A stretch of 64,000 nt of DNA from Firmicutes bacterium UBA1702. GTDB taxonomy: Bacteria > Bacillota > Clostridia > Peptostreptococcales > Anaerovoracaceae. Of this stretch, positions 1 through 7,665 are shown in pieces; the first letter of the stretch is position 1, and every line of letters begins with the position of its first letter. The notes under the pieces were generated by a model. It was not told the DNA's origin, made no database searches, and saw only the letters and a program-made list of their open reading frames with translations. The stretch lies in the NCBI GenBank assembly GCA_002320005.1, contig DCJK01000013.1:124001-188000 (forward strand), written 5' to 3'. The position numbers and the translations under genes are program-made.

Positions 1-45
1 ACATATAAACAACAACGATAAGACCTAAGAGAGGGGAAGACTGAA

Positions 46-1875
46 ATGAAATTATTAAAGAAAGCGGTTTCGGTATGTGTGGCATCACTTGTAGTGCTGT
101 CGGCATGTACATCAGCAATGGCATGTACAGGAGTATATGTGGGAAATGAAGTAAGTGAGAACGGCAGTTCATATATGGGACGTTCAGAAGATATAGGAGA
201 TATGTACTGCAAAATTTTCGGCGTTGCAGAATCGAAAAAAATTGAACCGGGAGATGTTTTCACTGACACCTATGGATTCCAGATGGAATATGACAAATTT
301 AACTATCCTGAAAACACATATTCATACACTTATGTAAAGGATTCACCTGCATATGGTGAAACAATGACAGATTCCGAAGGTAATCCCGTGGGAGAAGCAT
401 ATGCTGAAGCAGGACAGAACGAAAAAGGCGTCAGCATGACAGCCACAGTATCCACCAGCTATAACAGCGACGCTAAAAAGGCTGATCCGCTGGTAGATAC
501 AGGTATCTGCGAGATTTCGATGACCAGCATCATACTGGGAGGAGCAGCTACCGCCAAAGAAGGTGTGGATCTGCTGGCTGCCATAATCGATGAATACGGT
601 GCAGGTGAGTGCAACTCCATCATGATAAGCGACGCCAATGAAACATGGTATTTCGAAATTGTTTCCGGTCATCAGTACGCAGCAGTAAAGATGCCTAAGG
701 ATAAGGTATCGATACAGCCTAACATAATGCTGCTGGATGTGATAGATGTCGATGACACAGAAAATGTGGTTGCATCAAAAGACCTGGTTAAGCTGGCAGA
801 AGAAAATGGATTTCTGGAAACAGATGAAACCGGAAAAATACATGTTGCTAAGACGTATGCCGGTGAGAATTCCGGAAAAGGACAATATTCAAGATATTGG
901 CAGGGTGTGTACTATATAAATCAGGAAGCTGCAAAGCTCATAGACATAACGGCTATCAACAACGGGGTAAATCCTCTTCCTCTTTACAATGACCCAACAT
1001 ACAAGCTTTCGACGCTGGACGTGCTGCAGCTTCTGGCATATCGCGGAGAAGGGTCTGATATGGATTCCAATAAGAATTCGGGAATTTACGCTATAGGAAA
1101 TAACAGACAGGCTGAATGCCATATCTTCGAAACTCGTCAGAACATGCCTGCAGAGATTGCTACAATTCAGTGGCAGGCCATGGCAGATGCGGAATTCTCC
1201 ATATTCATCCCTTATTATGCGGCACTGGTAACTGACGTTCTGGACAGCTACGATAACGAAGAACTTGCCAAGAAAGTCAACCGTGTTCCTGTGATAGATG
1301 AAGAGTTCCTTGAAAAAACACAAGGCTCAATCAACTGGAACTTCCAGATGATAAACAACCTTTGCTACAATAATCGCGAGCTGTGCGCTGAAAATGTGAA
1401 AGCATATTTCGAAAAATGGCAGGAGAGCCTTATCGAGCAGCAGAAAGCCATAGATGAGGATATGGCAAAGATTTACGCGTATGATAAAGAGCTGGCCAAA
1501 AAGAAGGCAACAGAACTGGGAAAAGATCTGGCTAAACAGACACTGGAAATGTCAGATTCAGTGCTTGATGAACTTGTCGCTTACCTTGACTCAGGAAGCA
1601 ACGATCCATTTGTTCCAAGCGCAATGACCAATAACATCATGCCGGTATACAGCTTTGAAAATATCGGCGGAACAGGCCTGCCGGCAGATTCTGAAAATGA
1701 AGACAAGGAACCGGGAAATACTGCAGATGGAACAAAAACAGAAGCTTCCGTATCGAAAGCTCCTAATACGGGAGATTCCTCCGATATGGTAATCTATCTT
1801 CTTCTTGCAGCAGCTGCACTGACAGCAGCCGCAGCAACAGGGGCATGCAGCCTCAAAAAGACCAAAAACAATTAA
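46..1875 (+). CDS. Secreted C69-family dipeptidase with sortase-like tail
   Basis: Peptidase family C69 (Ntn-hydrolase fold), predicted to cleave dipeptides outside the cell. Residues 1-26 form a signal peptide. Cleavage after AMA would expose Cys27 in CTGVYVG as the N-terminal nucleophile, and the following GSSYMGRSEDIGD is the typical family start. Residues 570-609 carry an APNTGD motif, a hydrophobic stretch and a KKTKNN tail, resembling a variant LPxTG wall-anchoring signal. An LSAC lipobox-like string near residue 21 makes lipidation a less likely alternative. GAGAGGGG lies just before the ATG, and a strong terminator follows. The exact peptide substrate is unknown. Confidence 0.88.
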   Translation: MKLLKKAVSVCVASLVVLSACTSAMACTGVYVGNEVSENGSSYMGRSEDIGDMYCKIFGVAESKKIEPGDVFTDTYGFQMEYDKFNYPENTYSYTYVKDSPAYGETMTDSEGNPVGEAYAEAGQNEKGVSMTATVSTSYNSDAKKADPLVDTGICEISMTSIILGGAATAKEGVDLLAAIIDEYGAGECNSIMISDANETWYFEIVSGHQYAAVKMPKDKVSIQPNIMLLDVIDVDDTENVVASKDLVKLAEENGFLETDETGKIHVAKTYAGENSGKGQYSRYWQGVYYINQEAAKLIDITAINNGVNPLPLYNDPTYKLSTLDVLQLLAYRGEGSDMDSNKNSGIYAIGNNRQAECHIFETRQNMPAEIATIQWQAMADAEFSIFIPYYAALVTDVLDSYDNEELAKKVNRVPVIDEEFLEKTQGSINWNFQMINNLCYNNRELCAENVKAYFEKWQESLIEQQKAIDEDMAKIYAYDKELAKKKATELGKDLAKQTLEMSDSVLDELVAYLDSGSNDPFVPSAMTNNIMPVYSFENIGGTGLPADSENEDKEPGNTADGTKTEASVSKAPNTGDSSDMVIYLLLAAAALTAAAATGACSLKKTKNN

Positions 1876-1901
1876 GTTGATTGCATAACCAGAGGTTAAA
1901 G

Positions 1902-1944
1902 CCTGCCGCCATTTTTAAAAATGGCGGCAGGTCTGCTGTTTTTG
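1902..1944 (+). terminator. Rho-independent terminator after the dipeptidase
   Basis: A 15-bp perfect inverted repeat (1902-1931, arms CCTGCCGCCATTTTT and its complement) is followed by TCTGCTGTTTTTG. It ends the dipeptidase transcript. Confidence 0.85.
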
Positions 1945-2000
1945 TGCGTATTGCAGAGGGGCGCATATGCAGGATGAGCCTGCAAAAGCCAAAAAATGTC

Positions 2001-2029
2001 TTGCACCGGCGGTATAAAAATAGTATAAT
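2001..2029 (+). promoter_or_regulatory. Sigma-A promoter for rpsU-yqeY
   Basis: TTGCAC, a 17-bp spacer, then TATAAT. It lies about 70 bp upstream of rpsU. Confidence 0.75.
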
Positions 2030-2099
2030 ATATCCGTTATCGGCGAGATAACTGTTCACAGGCTTATGTATTTCATTTTAGTCAGGAGGTGAATCAGGA

Positions 2100-2279
2100 A
2101 TGGCACAAGTAATCGTAAGAGAAAACGAAAGTTTAGAGAGCGCTCTTAAGAGATTTAAGAGATCATGCGCAAGAGACGGCGTTATGTCCGAACTCAGAAA
2201 AAGAGAACATTACGAGAAACCAAGCGTAAAGAAAAAGAAAAAATCTGAAGCTGCAAGAAAAAAGGCTAAGAAATACTAA
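2100..2279 (+). CDS. rpsU: 30S ribosomal protein S21
   Basis: A 59-residue basic protein starting MAQVIVRENESLESALKRF, the hallmark N-terminus of S21, with a Lys/Arg-rich C-terminal half. S21 sits on the small-subunit platform near the 3' end of 16S rRNA and aids initiation. The ATG follows a near-perfect AGGAGGTG ribosome-binding site, and the length is normal for the family. It is followed by yqeY, a pairing common in Firmicutes. Confidence 0.97.
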   Translation: MAQVIVRENESLESALKRFKRSCARDGVMSELRKREHYEKPSVKKKKKSEAARKKAKKY

Positions 2280-2342
2280 TTTTTACACAGTCATTCTTAC
2301 CCTTGGAATGCACAACAGCTTCCGCGAATAGAGGTGACAGAA

Positions 2343-2789
2343 GTGACGATAAAGGAAAGGCTTATGGCCGATTTCAAAGAAGCCATGAAGGCCAAAGACG
2401 ATATTGCTAAGAACACCATCAGTCTTGCCAGAGCTGCCATAAAGCAGTATGAGGTAGACAACAGGGAAGAACTTAGCGAAGAGGGCATCATTGCCATTTT
2501 ATCCAAGCAAGTTAAAATGAGAAAAGATGCACTTGCTGATTTTGAAAAAGCCGGAAGAACAGATTTGGTAGATTCCTACAAAGCCGAAATAGAAATCCTG
2601 AACAGATATCTGCCCGAGCAGCTTTCAGAGGACAAAATCCTCGAGATTGTTAAAGCTACTGCAGCCGAACTCGGTATCGAAGGCGGCAAGCAGAATATGG
2701 GCAAGCTTATGGGTCCCGTTATGGCCAAGTTAAAAGGTTTGGCAGACGGCAACACCGTTAAAAAGGTTGTCATGGACTTTTTGGGATAA
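2343..2789 (+). CDS. yqeY: GatB/YqeY domain protein
   Basis: A YqeY-family protein of about 148 residues, related to the tail domain of GatB (the tRNA-dependent amidotransferase subunit). The free-standing protein's role is not firmly known. Visible family features are TIKERLMADFKEAMKAKD at the N-terminus and the C-terminal GKQNMGKLMGPVMAKLKG. The start is chosen at GTG 2343 because GAGGTG lies 6 bases upstream; the in-frame GTG at 2334 has no comparable site. It is probably cotranscribed with rpsU and is followed by a terminator. Confidence 0.92.
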   Translation: MTIKERLMADFKEAMKAKDDIAKNTISLARAAIKQYEVDNREELSEEGIIAILSKQVKMRKDALADFEKAGRTDLVDSYKAEIEILNRYLPEQLSEDKILEIVKATAAELGIEGGKQNMGKLMGPVMAKLKGLADGNTVKKVVMDFLG

Positions 2790-2798
2790 AGAGTACAG

Positions 2799-2830
2799 GC
2801 TCTCTGCTATGCGGAGAGCCTTATTTATTT
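2799..2830 (+). terminator. Terminator after yqeY
   Basis: GGCTCTC and GAGAGCC pair around a 9-base loop (2799-2820), followed by TTATTTATTT. Confidence 0.7.
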
Positions 2831-2851
2831 GCAGGAGGTAATTGCAGACTT

Positions 2852-3349
2852 ATGGCTCTTACACATTTTGACAATAACGGAAAAGCAAGAATGGTGGATG
2901 TTTCGCATAAAGACGATACGGAACGTATTGCCAGAGCAAAGGGTAGCATAGAGTTAAATGAAGCCGCTTACGGAGCTGTGCTGAAAGGTGAATCGTCAAA
3001 AGGCGATGTCCTTGCTGTTGCAACGGTTGCGGGCATTATGGGAGCAAAGAAAACCTGGGAACTGATACCGATGTGTCATTCAATCAGTCTTACCGGGTGC
3101 GATATAACTTTTGAAAAACGCCCCCGCAGAGACTCGGGCGGAGGAGAGGTGATCTGCACCTGCACGGTAAAAACCACGGGAAAGACAGGCGCCGAAATGG
3201 AGGCTCTTACAGGTGTCAGCACAGCGCTTCTTACAGTCTACGACATGCTCAAAGCGGTGGACAGAGGGATGAAAATCGGAGAAATATATCTGATGGAAAA
3301 GGATGGCGGTAAGAGCGGGCATTATTTAAAGGAGGATCACCATGAATAA
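2852..3349 (+). CDS. moaC: Cyclic pyranopterin monophosphate synthase MoaC
   Basis: MoaC acts after MoaA in the first phase of molybdopterin synthesis and forms cyclic pyranopterin monophosphate. Family signatures seen: MVDVSHKDDTERIARAKG near the N-terminus, PMCHSISLTGCDI around residues 73-85, and a GKTGAEMEALTGVSTALLTVYDM-type core (active-site Lys/Asp region). At 165 residues it is normal length. The end overlaps the next gene by 8 bp, so the two are translationally coupled. No moaA, moaD, moaE or moeA lies in the window. Confidence 0.95.
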   Translation: MALTHFDNNGKARMVDVSHKDDTERIARAKGSIELNEAAYGAVLKGESSKGDVLAVATVAGIMGAKKTWELIPMCHSISLTGCDITFEKRPRRDSGGGEVICTCTVKTTGKTGAEMEALTGVSTALLTVYDMLKAVDRGMKIGEIYLMEKDGGKSGHYLKEDHHE

Positions 3350-3872
3350 CAGCAGAGCTGACATTGAAAAAAACTATAATGCAGCGATAATAACATTGAG
3401 CGATAAGGGCGCCGCCGGCCTGCGAAAGGACGAAAGCGGTCCTGCCATAAAGCAGATGCTGGAGAAAAGCGGATTCTGTAAGGTGGAAGAAGAACTGATA
3501 ATGGCGGATGAACCGGAGGAACTAAAAACCGCTCTGATAAGAATGTGTGACAGCTGCGGATACAATCTTATACTGACCACCGGAGGCACAGGCCTGTCGC
3601 CCAGAGATTTTACGCCGGAAGCAACCCTGGCAGTTGCTGATCGAAACGTACCGGGAATTTCGGAATATATGAGAGCAAAATCCTGCGAGATAACACCCAG
3701 AGCCATGCTCTCAAGAGGCGTGTCGGTAATCCGCGGAAAAAGCCTTATTATAAATCTTCCCGGAAGTCCCAAGGCTGCTGTGGAGAACCTGGGTTTTATC
3801 ATGCCCGCATTGGAGCATGCTCTGGAAATAGTAAGCGGCAGCGGCGGAGAGTGCGCAGCCCATGGCGCATAA
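3342..3872 (+). CDS. MogA/MoaB-family molybdopterin adenylyltransferase
   Basis: MoCF-binding-domain protein, likely adenylating molybdopterin before metal insertion. The TTGGTGLSPRDFTPEAT block (about residues 83-99) is the diagnostic substrate-binding motif, followed by GSPKAA near residue 145. MogA and MoaB share this fold and cannot be separated confidently by eye. The ATG lies inside the moaC end, preceded by AAAGGAGGATCACC. The partnership with moaC fits cofactor assembly. Confidence 0.9.
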   Translation: MNNSRADIEKNYNAAIITLSDKGAAGLRKDESGPAIKQMLEKSGFCKVEEELIMADEPEELKTALIRMCDSCGYNLILTTGGTGLSPRDFTPEATLAVADRNVPGISEYMRAKSCEITPRAMLSRGVSVIRGKSLIINLPGSPKAAVENLGFIMPALEHALEIVSGSGGECAAHGA

Positions 3873-3898
3873 TTTGAGAAAGGGGAAGGAGAAAAGTC

Positions 3899-4879
3899 AT
3901 GCCATTAAAAATAGTGAGAAATGATATAACCACAATGAAGGTTGATGCTATAGTAAATGCTGCAAACAACTCTCTTTTAGGGGGCGGCGGAGTTGACGGA
4001 TGCATACACCGGGCGGCAGGGCCTGAACTGCTGGAAGAATGCCGCAAGCTTCACGGCTGTGAAACAGGCGATGCAAAAATCACCGGAGGATATAAGCTGC
4101 CATGCAGATATGTCATTCATACCGTGGGTCCTGTATGGAGAGGCGGAGACCACAACGAAAAGGCGCTGCTTGAATCGTGCTACAGAAGATCCATGGAGCT
4201 GGCACTGGAACACCGGTGCACCAGTATTGCCTTTCCTCTTATTTCGGCAGGTGTATATGGGTATCCCAAAGATAAAGCTCTGAAGGTGGCCATAGACGTA
4301 ATCGGTGATTTTCTGCTGCGGCATGAAATGGATGCGTACATAGTTATTTTTGATAAAAAAGCATACCAGATAAGTGAAAAACTCTTCGGAAACATAAGAA
4401 GATACATCGATGACAATTACGTAAAAAGTCATGAAGAACCGCCAGAATACATGGCTTACCGTGCTGCCGCTGCAAGGGAATGCCAAATGCAGAATATCGG
4501 CGCAGCCAATATGTCGCTGGATGAAAAGCTCAAGCAGCTGGATGAAAGTTTTTCCCAGATGCTTCTCAGAAAAATAGACGAAAAGGGTATGAAAGATTCT
4601 CAGTGCTACAAGAAAGCCAACATTGACCGCAAGCTTTTTTCGAAAATCCGCAGCGATGTCAATTACAGGCCTAGCAAGACGACAGCTATCGCCTTTGCCA
4701 TCGCGCTGGAACTTCCCCCTGATGAAACTGCCGACATGCTGAAAAAAGCCGGATTTGCGCTGTCCCACAGCAACATTTTCGACCTTATCATTGAATACTT
4801 TATCGAGGAAGGAAATTACAATATTTTTGAGATAAACGAAGCGCTTTTTGCCTTCGATCAGCCGCTGCTGGGAGCGTGA
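3899..4879 (+). CDS. Macro-domain ADP-ribose hydrolase fused to a helical C-terminal domain
   Basis: Residues 1-155 are a macro domain of the O-acetyl-ADP-ribose deacetylase type: VDAIVNAANNSLLGGGG (15-31), then VDGCIHRAAG and FPLISAGVYGYP. Such domains bind or hydrolyse ADP-ribose. Residues of about 195-326 are an added, mostly helical region (YKKANIDRKLFSKIRS, then KTTAIAFAIALEL) that reads like a Cro/XRE-type helix-turn-helix; that assignment is inference. A plain macro protein is only about 175 residues, so this is a fusion. GAAAGGGGAAGGAG precedes the start, and a terminator separates it from the vWA gene. Confidence 0.85.
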   Translation: MPLKIVRNDITTMKVDAIVNAANNSLLGGGGVDGCIHRAAGPELLEECRKLHGCETGDAKITGGYKLPCRYVIHTVGPVWRGGDHNEKALLESCYRRSMELALEHRCTSIAFPLISAGVYGYPKDKALKVAIDVIGDFLLRHEMDAYIVIFDKKAYQISEKLFGNIRRYIDDNYVKSHEEPPEYMAYRAAAARECQMQNIGAANMSLDEKLKQLDESFSQMLLRKIDEKGMKDSQCYKKANIDRKLFSKIRSDVNYRPSKTTAIAFAIALELPPDETADMLKKAGFALSHSNIFDLIIEYFIEEGNYNIFEINEALFAFDQPLLGA

Positions 4880-4928
4880 TAATTGTCGCCCGGCAGGCGA
4901 CCGTTACATACATACGATAATTTATAAT

Positions 4929-4961
4929 GTGACTGTAAGTTGAAGCTGCAGTCACTTTTTT
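4929..4961 (+). terminator. Terminator between macro and vWA genes
   Basis: GTGACTG pairs with CAGTCAC around a 13-base loop, followed by TTTTTT. The vWA ribosome-binding site follows directly. Confidence 0.65.
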
Positions 4962-4977
4962 ATAGGAGGTATGTGAC

Positions 4978-5640
4978 ATGAAAAAAGAAAAAAAGAACAA
5001 TACAACAGAGCTGGTATTCATAATTGACAGAAGCGGTTCCATGGCCGGCCTTGAAGAAGATACGGTGGGCGGATTTAACGCAATGATCGAGAAACAGAAG
5101 AAAAAAGATGGTCTGTGCCTGGTAACTACCGTATTCTTTGATAATGAGTCAGAAATTATTCACGACAGAATAAGACTGGAAGATGTACCTGAAATGGCAG
5201 ATGAGTACTATGTGAGAGGCTGCACCGCACTTCTGGATGCTGTAGGGAAAACCATAGAGCACATTGGAAACATTCACAAATATGCGCGGCCTGAAGACGT
5301 ACCGGCCAACACGATTTTTATAATAACCACCGATGGTATGGAAAATGCCAGCCACAAATTCACAAAAGACAAAGTGAAAAAGATGATAGAACGTCAGAAA
5401 AAGAAATACGGCTGGGAATTTATCTTTATAGGGGCCAACATAGACGCAGTCAATGTAGCGGCAGGTATAGGCATAGGAGCTGACAGAGCAGCCAACTACC
5501 ATGCAGACTCAAGAGGAACCAGGGTCAATTTTGAAGCCATGAGTAAAGCCGTCTTCTCCATGAGAGAAGCAGGAGCAATACCTGACAACTGGAAAGAAGA
5601 GGTGGATAAGGATTTCGCAAGCCGTTGCAAAAAACCATGA
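4978..5640 (+). CDS. Cytoplasmic von Willebrand factor A domain protein
   Basis: A single vWA domain of 220 residues without a signal peptide. The MIDAS metal site is complete: DRSGS (17-21), Thr in GCTALLDAV near residue 82, and Asp in TTDGMEN near 118. vWA domains bind protein partners through this metal, but the partner is not known here. AGGAGG lies upstream. The macro protein precedes it and MutT follows. The N-terminal Lys/Glu-rich stretch (2-6) looks unstructured. Confidence 0.85.
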   Translation: MKKEKKNNTTELVFIIDRSGSMAGLEEDTVGGFNAMIEKQKKKDGLCLVTTVFFDNESEIIHDRIRLEDVPEMADEYYVRGCTALLDAVGKTIEHIGNIHKYARPEDVPANTIFIITTDGMENASHKFTKDKVKKMIERQKKKYGWEFIFIGANIDAVNVAAGIGIGADRAANYHADSRGTRVNFEAMSKAVFSMREAGAIPDNWKEEVDKDFASRCKKP

Positions 5641-5700
5641 GGCGTGGGATAATTAAAAAAATAACTGCTCAAGCAGAAGATAGAAAGTGAGAATAGCTAA

Positions 5701-6093
5701 ATGACAGAAGTGGTGGCGGCGCTGATAGGAAAGGAAAATAAATTCATGATATGTCAACGGCCGGAGCATAAGACCAGAGGGCTGCTCTGGGAATTTCCGG
5801 GCGGAAAAGTGGAGAAAGGAGAGATGATGAGGCAGGCTCTTTCACGGGAATGCATGGAAGAGCTGGGAATTGAAATCGAAACAGGGAGCATTTTTATCGA
5901 GGTTGTTCACGCATATCCTGACATAACGGTACACCTGACGCTTTTCAATGCGCAGATAATCAGCGGAGAGCCGCAGCTTCTGGAGCACAATGATATACGC
6001 TGGATTACACCGGAGGAAATATCTGAATATGAGTTTTGCCAGGCAGATGAAGAAATCCTTAAGAAGATAAAGGATGAATGGAAGCAGGCATAA
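5701..6093 (+). CDS. MutT-type Nudix (d)NTP pyrophosphohydrolase
   Basis: A 130-residue Nudix hydrolase of the MutT/8-oxo-dGTP group, expected to sanitise oxidised nucleotides to monophosphates. The complete Nudix box lies near residues 38-60: GGKVEKGE, seven residues, then RECMEELGIE, which supplies the metal-binding glutamates. WEFPGGK just before it is typical of MutT/CTP pyrophosphohydrolases. The exact substrate cannot be read from sequence. Confidence 0.92.
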   Translation: MTEVVAALIGKENKFMICQRPEHKTRGLLWEFPGGKVEKGEMMRQALSRECMEELGIEIETGSIFIEVVHAYPDITVHLTLFNAQIISGEPQLLEHNDIRWITPEEISEYEFCQADEEILKKIKDEWKQA

Positions 6094-6157
6094 CTCCGGG
6101 GTAAAGAAGCATATGGATGTGGGAGAAAGTGATAATTATGCAAAAAATGAATAAAGA

Positions 6158-6186
6158 TTGACAATAAAATATTTAGGTGATATAGT
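6158..6186 (+). promoter_or_regulatory. Strong sigma-A promoter for the aminotransferase-antiporter pair
   Basis: TTGACA (perfect -35), 17 bp, TATAGT. It lies about 40 bp upstream of the aminotransferase start. Confidence 0.8.
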
Positions 6187-6228
6187 CTAAATGTGAAGAA
6201 AATGTGAAAAATTTGAGGAGGAACGGAA

Positions 6229-7605
6229 ATGACGCCTGAAGCAGAGAAATACTTTGATTCCCTTAAAGAGACTTATGCGTCACAGAGACCAAAATCAGAA
6301 GCTCTCCACAAAAAGGCCTGCAGATACATGCCCGGGGGAGATACAAGGACAGCGACATTTTTCCTTCCTTTCCCTAATTTTATAGAACGCGGAGAAGGAG
6401 CGTATATGTATGATGCCGACGGGCATAAACTCCTGGACTTTCAGAATAACTATACTTCGCTGATTCACGGCCATGCTCACAAGGAAACTGTGGAAGCGGT
6501 GTGTCAGCAGATGGCCAGAGGAAGTGCGTACACGGCTCCTTTTGAAAAGCAGATAGAATTGTCAGGGCTTCTGGCGGAGAGATTTCCGGGGATAGATCTC
6601 ATTCGGTTCACAAATTCCGGCACAGAGGCCAATATGCATGCGCTCAGAATTGCCAGAGCATATACAGGCAAAGCCAAAATAATCAAGACCGAAGGCGGGT
6701 ATCACGGCACCACTGATGTGTTTGAGGCCAGCGTGGATCCTAACATCAAGAAAGCCGGAACTCTGGACAGCATAAAAGTAATACCGGAATCAAGAGGAGT
6801 TTCGGAGAACGCGCTGAAGGATGTCCTGGTGGCGCCTTTCAATGATATCGAGAGAACTGCAAAAATCATTGAAGAGCATCACCATGAGACAGCGTGCATG
6901 ATAATAGAGCCGATAATGGGATCTGCGGGACAGATAACTCCGAAGATTGAATATCTCACATTTCTTAGAGAAATAACTGAAAGATACAATATCGTACTGA
7001 TATTTGACGAAGTTGTTACAGGAAGGCTGACGACGGGAGGCGCGCAGAAATATTACGGCGTAACTCCCGACATCACGACGCTGGGCAAGATTATAGGAGG
7101 CGGCACGCCGGTGGGCGCCTTTGGCGGAAAAGAAGAGATCATGCAGATGTATGACCCACGCAGAAAGCAGATGTACCACTCCGGAACTTTTAACGGCAAC
7201 GCAGTTACCATGGCCGCAGGACTTGCTACCATGAAGGCTTTCGACGAAGAAAAGGCTGCCTATGTCAACAAGCTGGGAGACAGATTCAGGGACGGAATAC
7301 TGGGTATTTATCGCAGACTTGGACTTAACATGCAGATAAGCGGCGCCGGATCAATCTATAACACTTTGTTTACGGATAAGCCGGTAAGCAATTACAGGGA
7401 TGTTGCTACCGCACACGAAGAACTTAATAAAATTTTATATATGGCCCTTCTAAATAAAGGTGTATTCAATGCAGAGAGAGGAATGTTCTGTATGTCGACA
7501 GCCATGACGGAAAGTGATGTTGACTTCGGGCTTGACGCGGTGAAATCCGCGCTGGGAGATATGCTGCCTGTCATAGCAGCAGAGGCACCGGAACTTATAC
7601 TTTAG
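6229..7605 (+). CDS. Class III PLP-dependent aminotransferase
   Basis: A fold-type I, class III aminotransferase resembling glutamate-1-semialdehyde aminomutase and other omega/aspartate-family aminotransferases. The PLP-site Asp is D260 in IFDEVVTGR, and the Schiff-base lysine is K287 in TTLGKIIGGG. The cofactor phosphate loop is near TNSGTEANMHALR (128-140), and GGYHG is at 156-160. At 458 residues it is family-typical. The gene has its own promoter and AGGAGG, and an NhaC-type transporter follows 60 bp on. This suggests catabolism of an imported amine or amino acid. No heme-pathway neighbours are present, so a true HemL role is unlikely. Confidence 0.85.
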   Translation: MTPEAEKYFDSLKETYASQRPKSEALHKKACRYMPGGDTRTATFFLPFPNFIERGEGAYMYDADGHKLLDFQNNYTSLIHGHAHKETVEAVCQQMARGSAYTAPFEKQIELSGLLAERFPGIDLIRFTNSGTEANMHALRIARAYTGKAKIIKTEGGYHGTTDVFEASVDPNIKKAGTLDSIKVIPESRGVSENALKDVLVAPFNDIERTAKIIEEHHHETACMIIEPIMGSAGQITPKIEYLTFLREITERYNIVLIFDEVVTGRLTTGGAQKYYGVTPDITTLGKIIGGGTPVGAFGGKEEIMQMYDPRRKQMYHSGTFNGNAVTMAAGLATMKAFDEEKAAYVNKLGDRFRDGILGIYRRLGLNMQISGAGSIYNTLFTDKPVSNYRDVATAHEELNKILYMALLNKGVFNAERGMFCMSTAMTESDVDFGLDAVKSALGDMLPVIAAEAPELIL

Positions 7606-7665
7606 TTCTTTCGGCAGCCGCAAAGGCATGTCTTGAGAATATAATTCACACTACAGGAGGACAAA

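Noticed and set aside
3977..4768. A 263-residue reading on the minus strand opposite the macro gene
   Set aside because: It is a shadow: no ribosome-binding site, no recognisable domain, and the plus-strand frame is a clear macro protein.
6229..7605. HemL (glutamate-1-semialdehyde aminomutase)
   Set aside because: The sequence resembles the family, but no heme gene is nearby and the operon partner is an NhaC antiporter.
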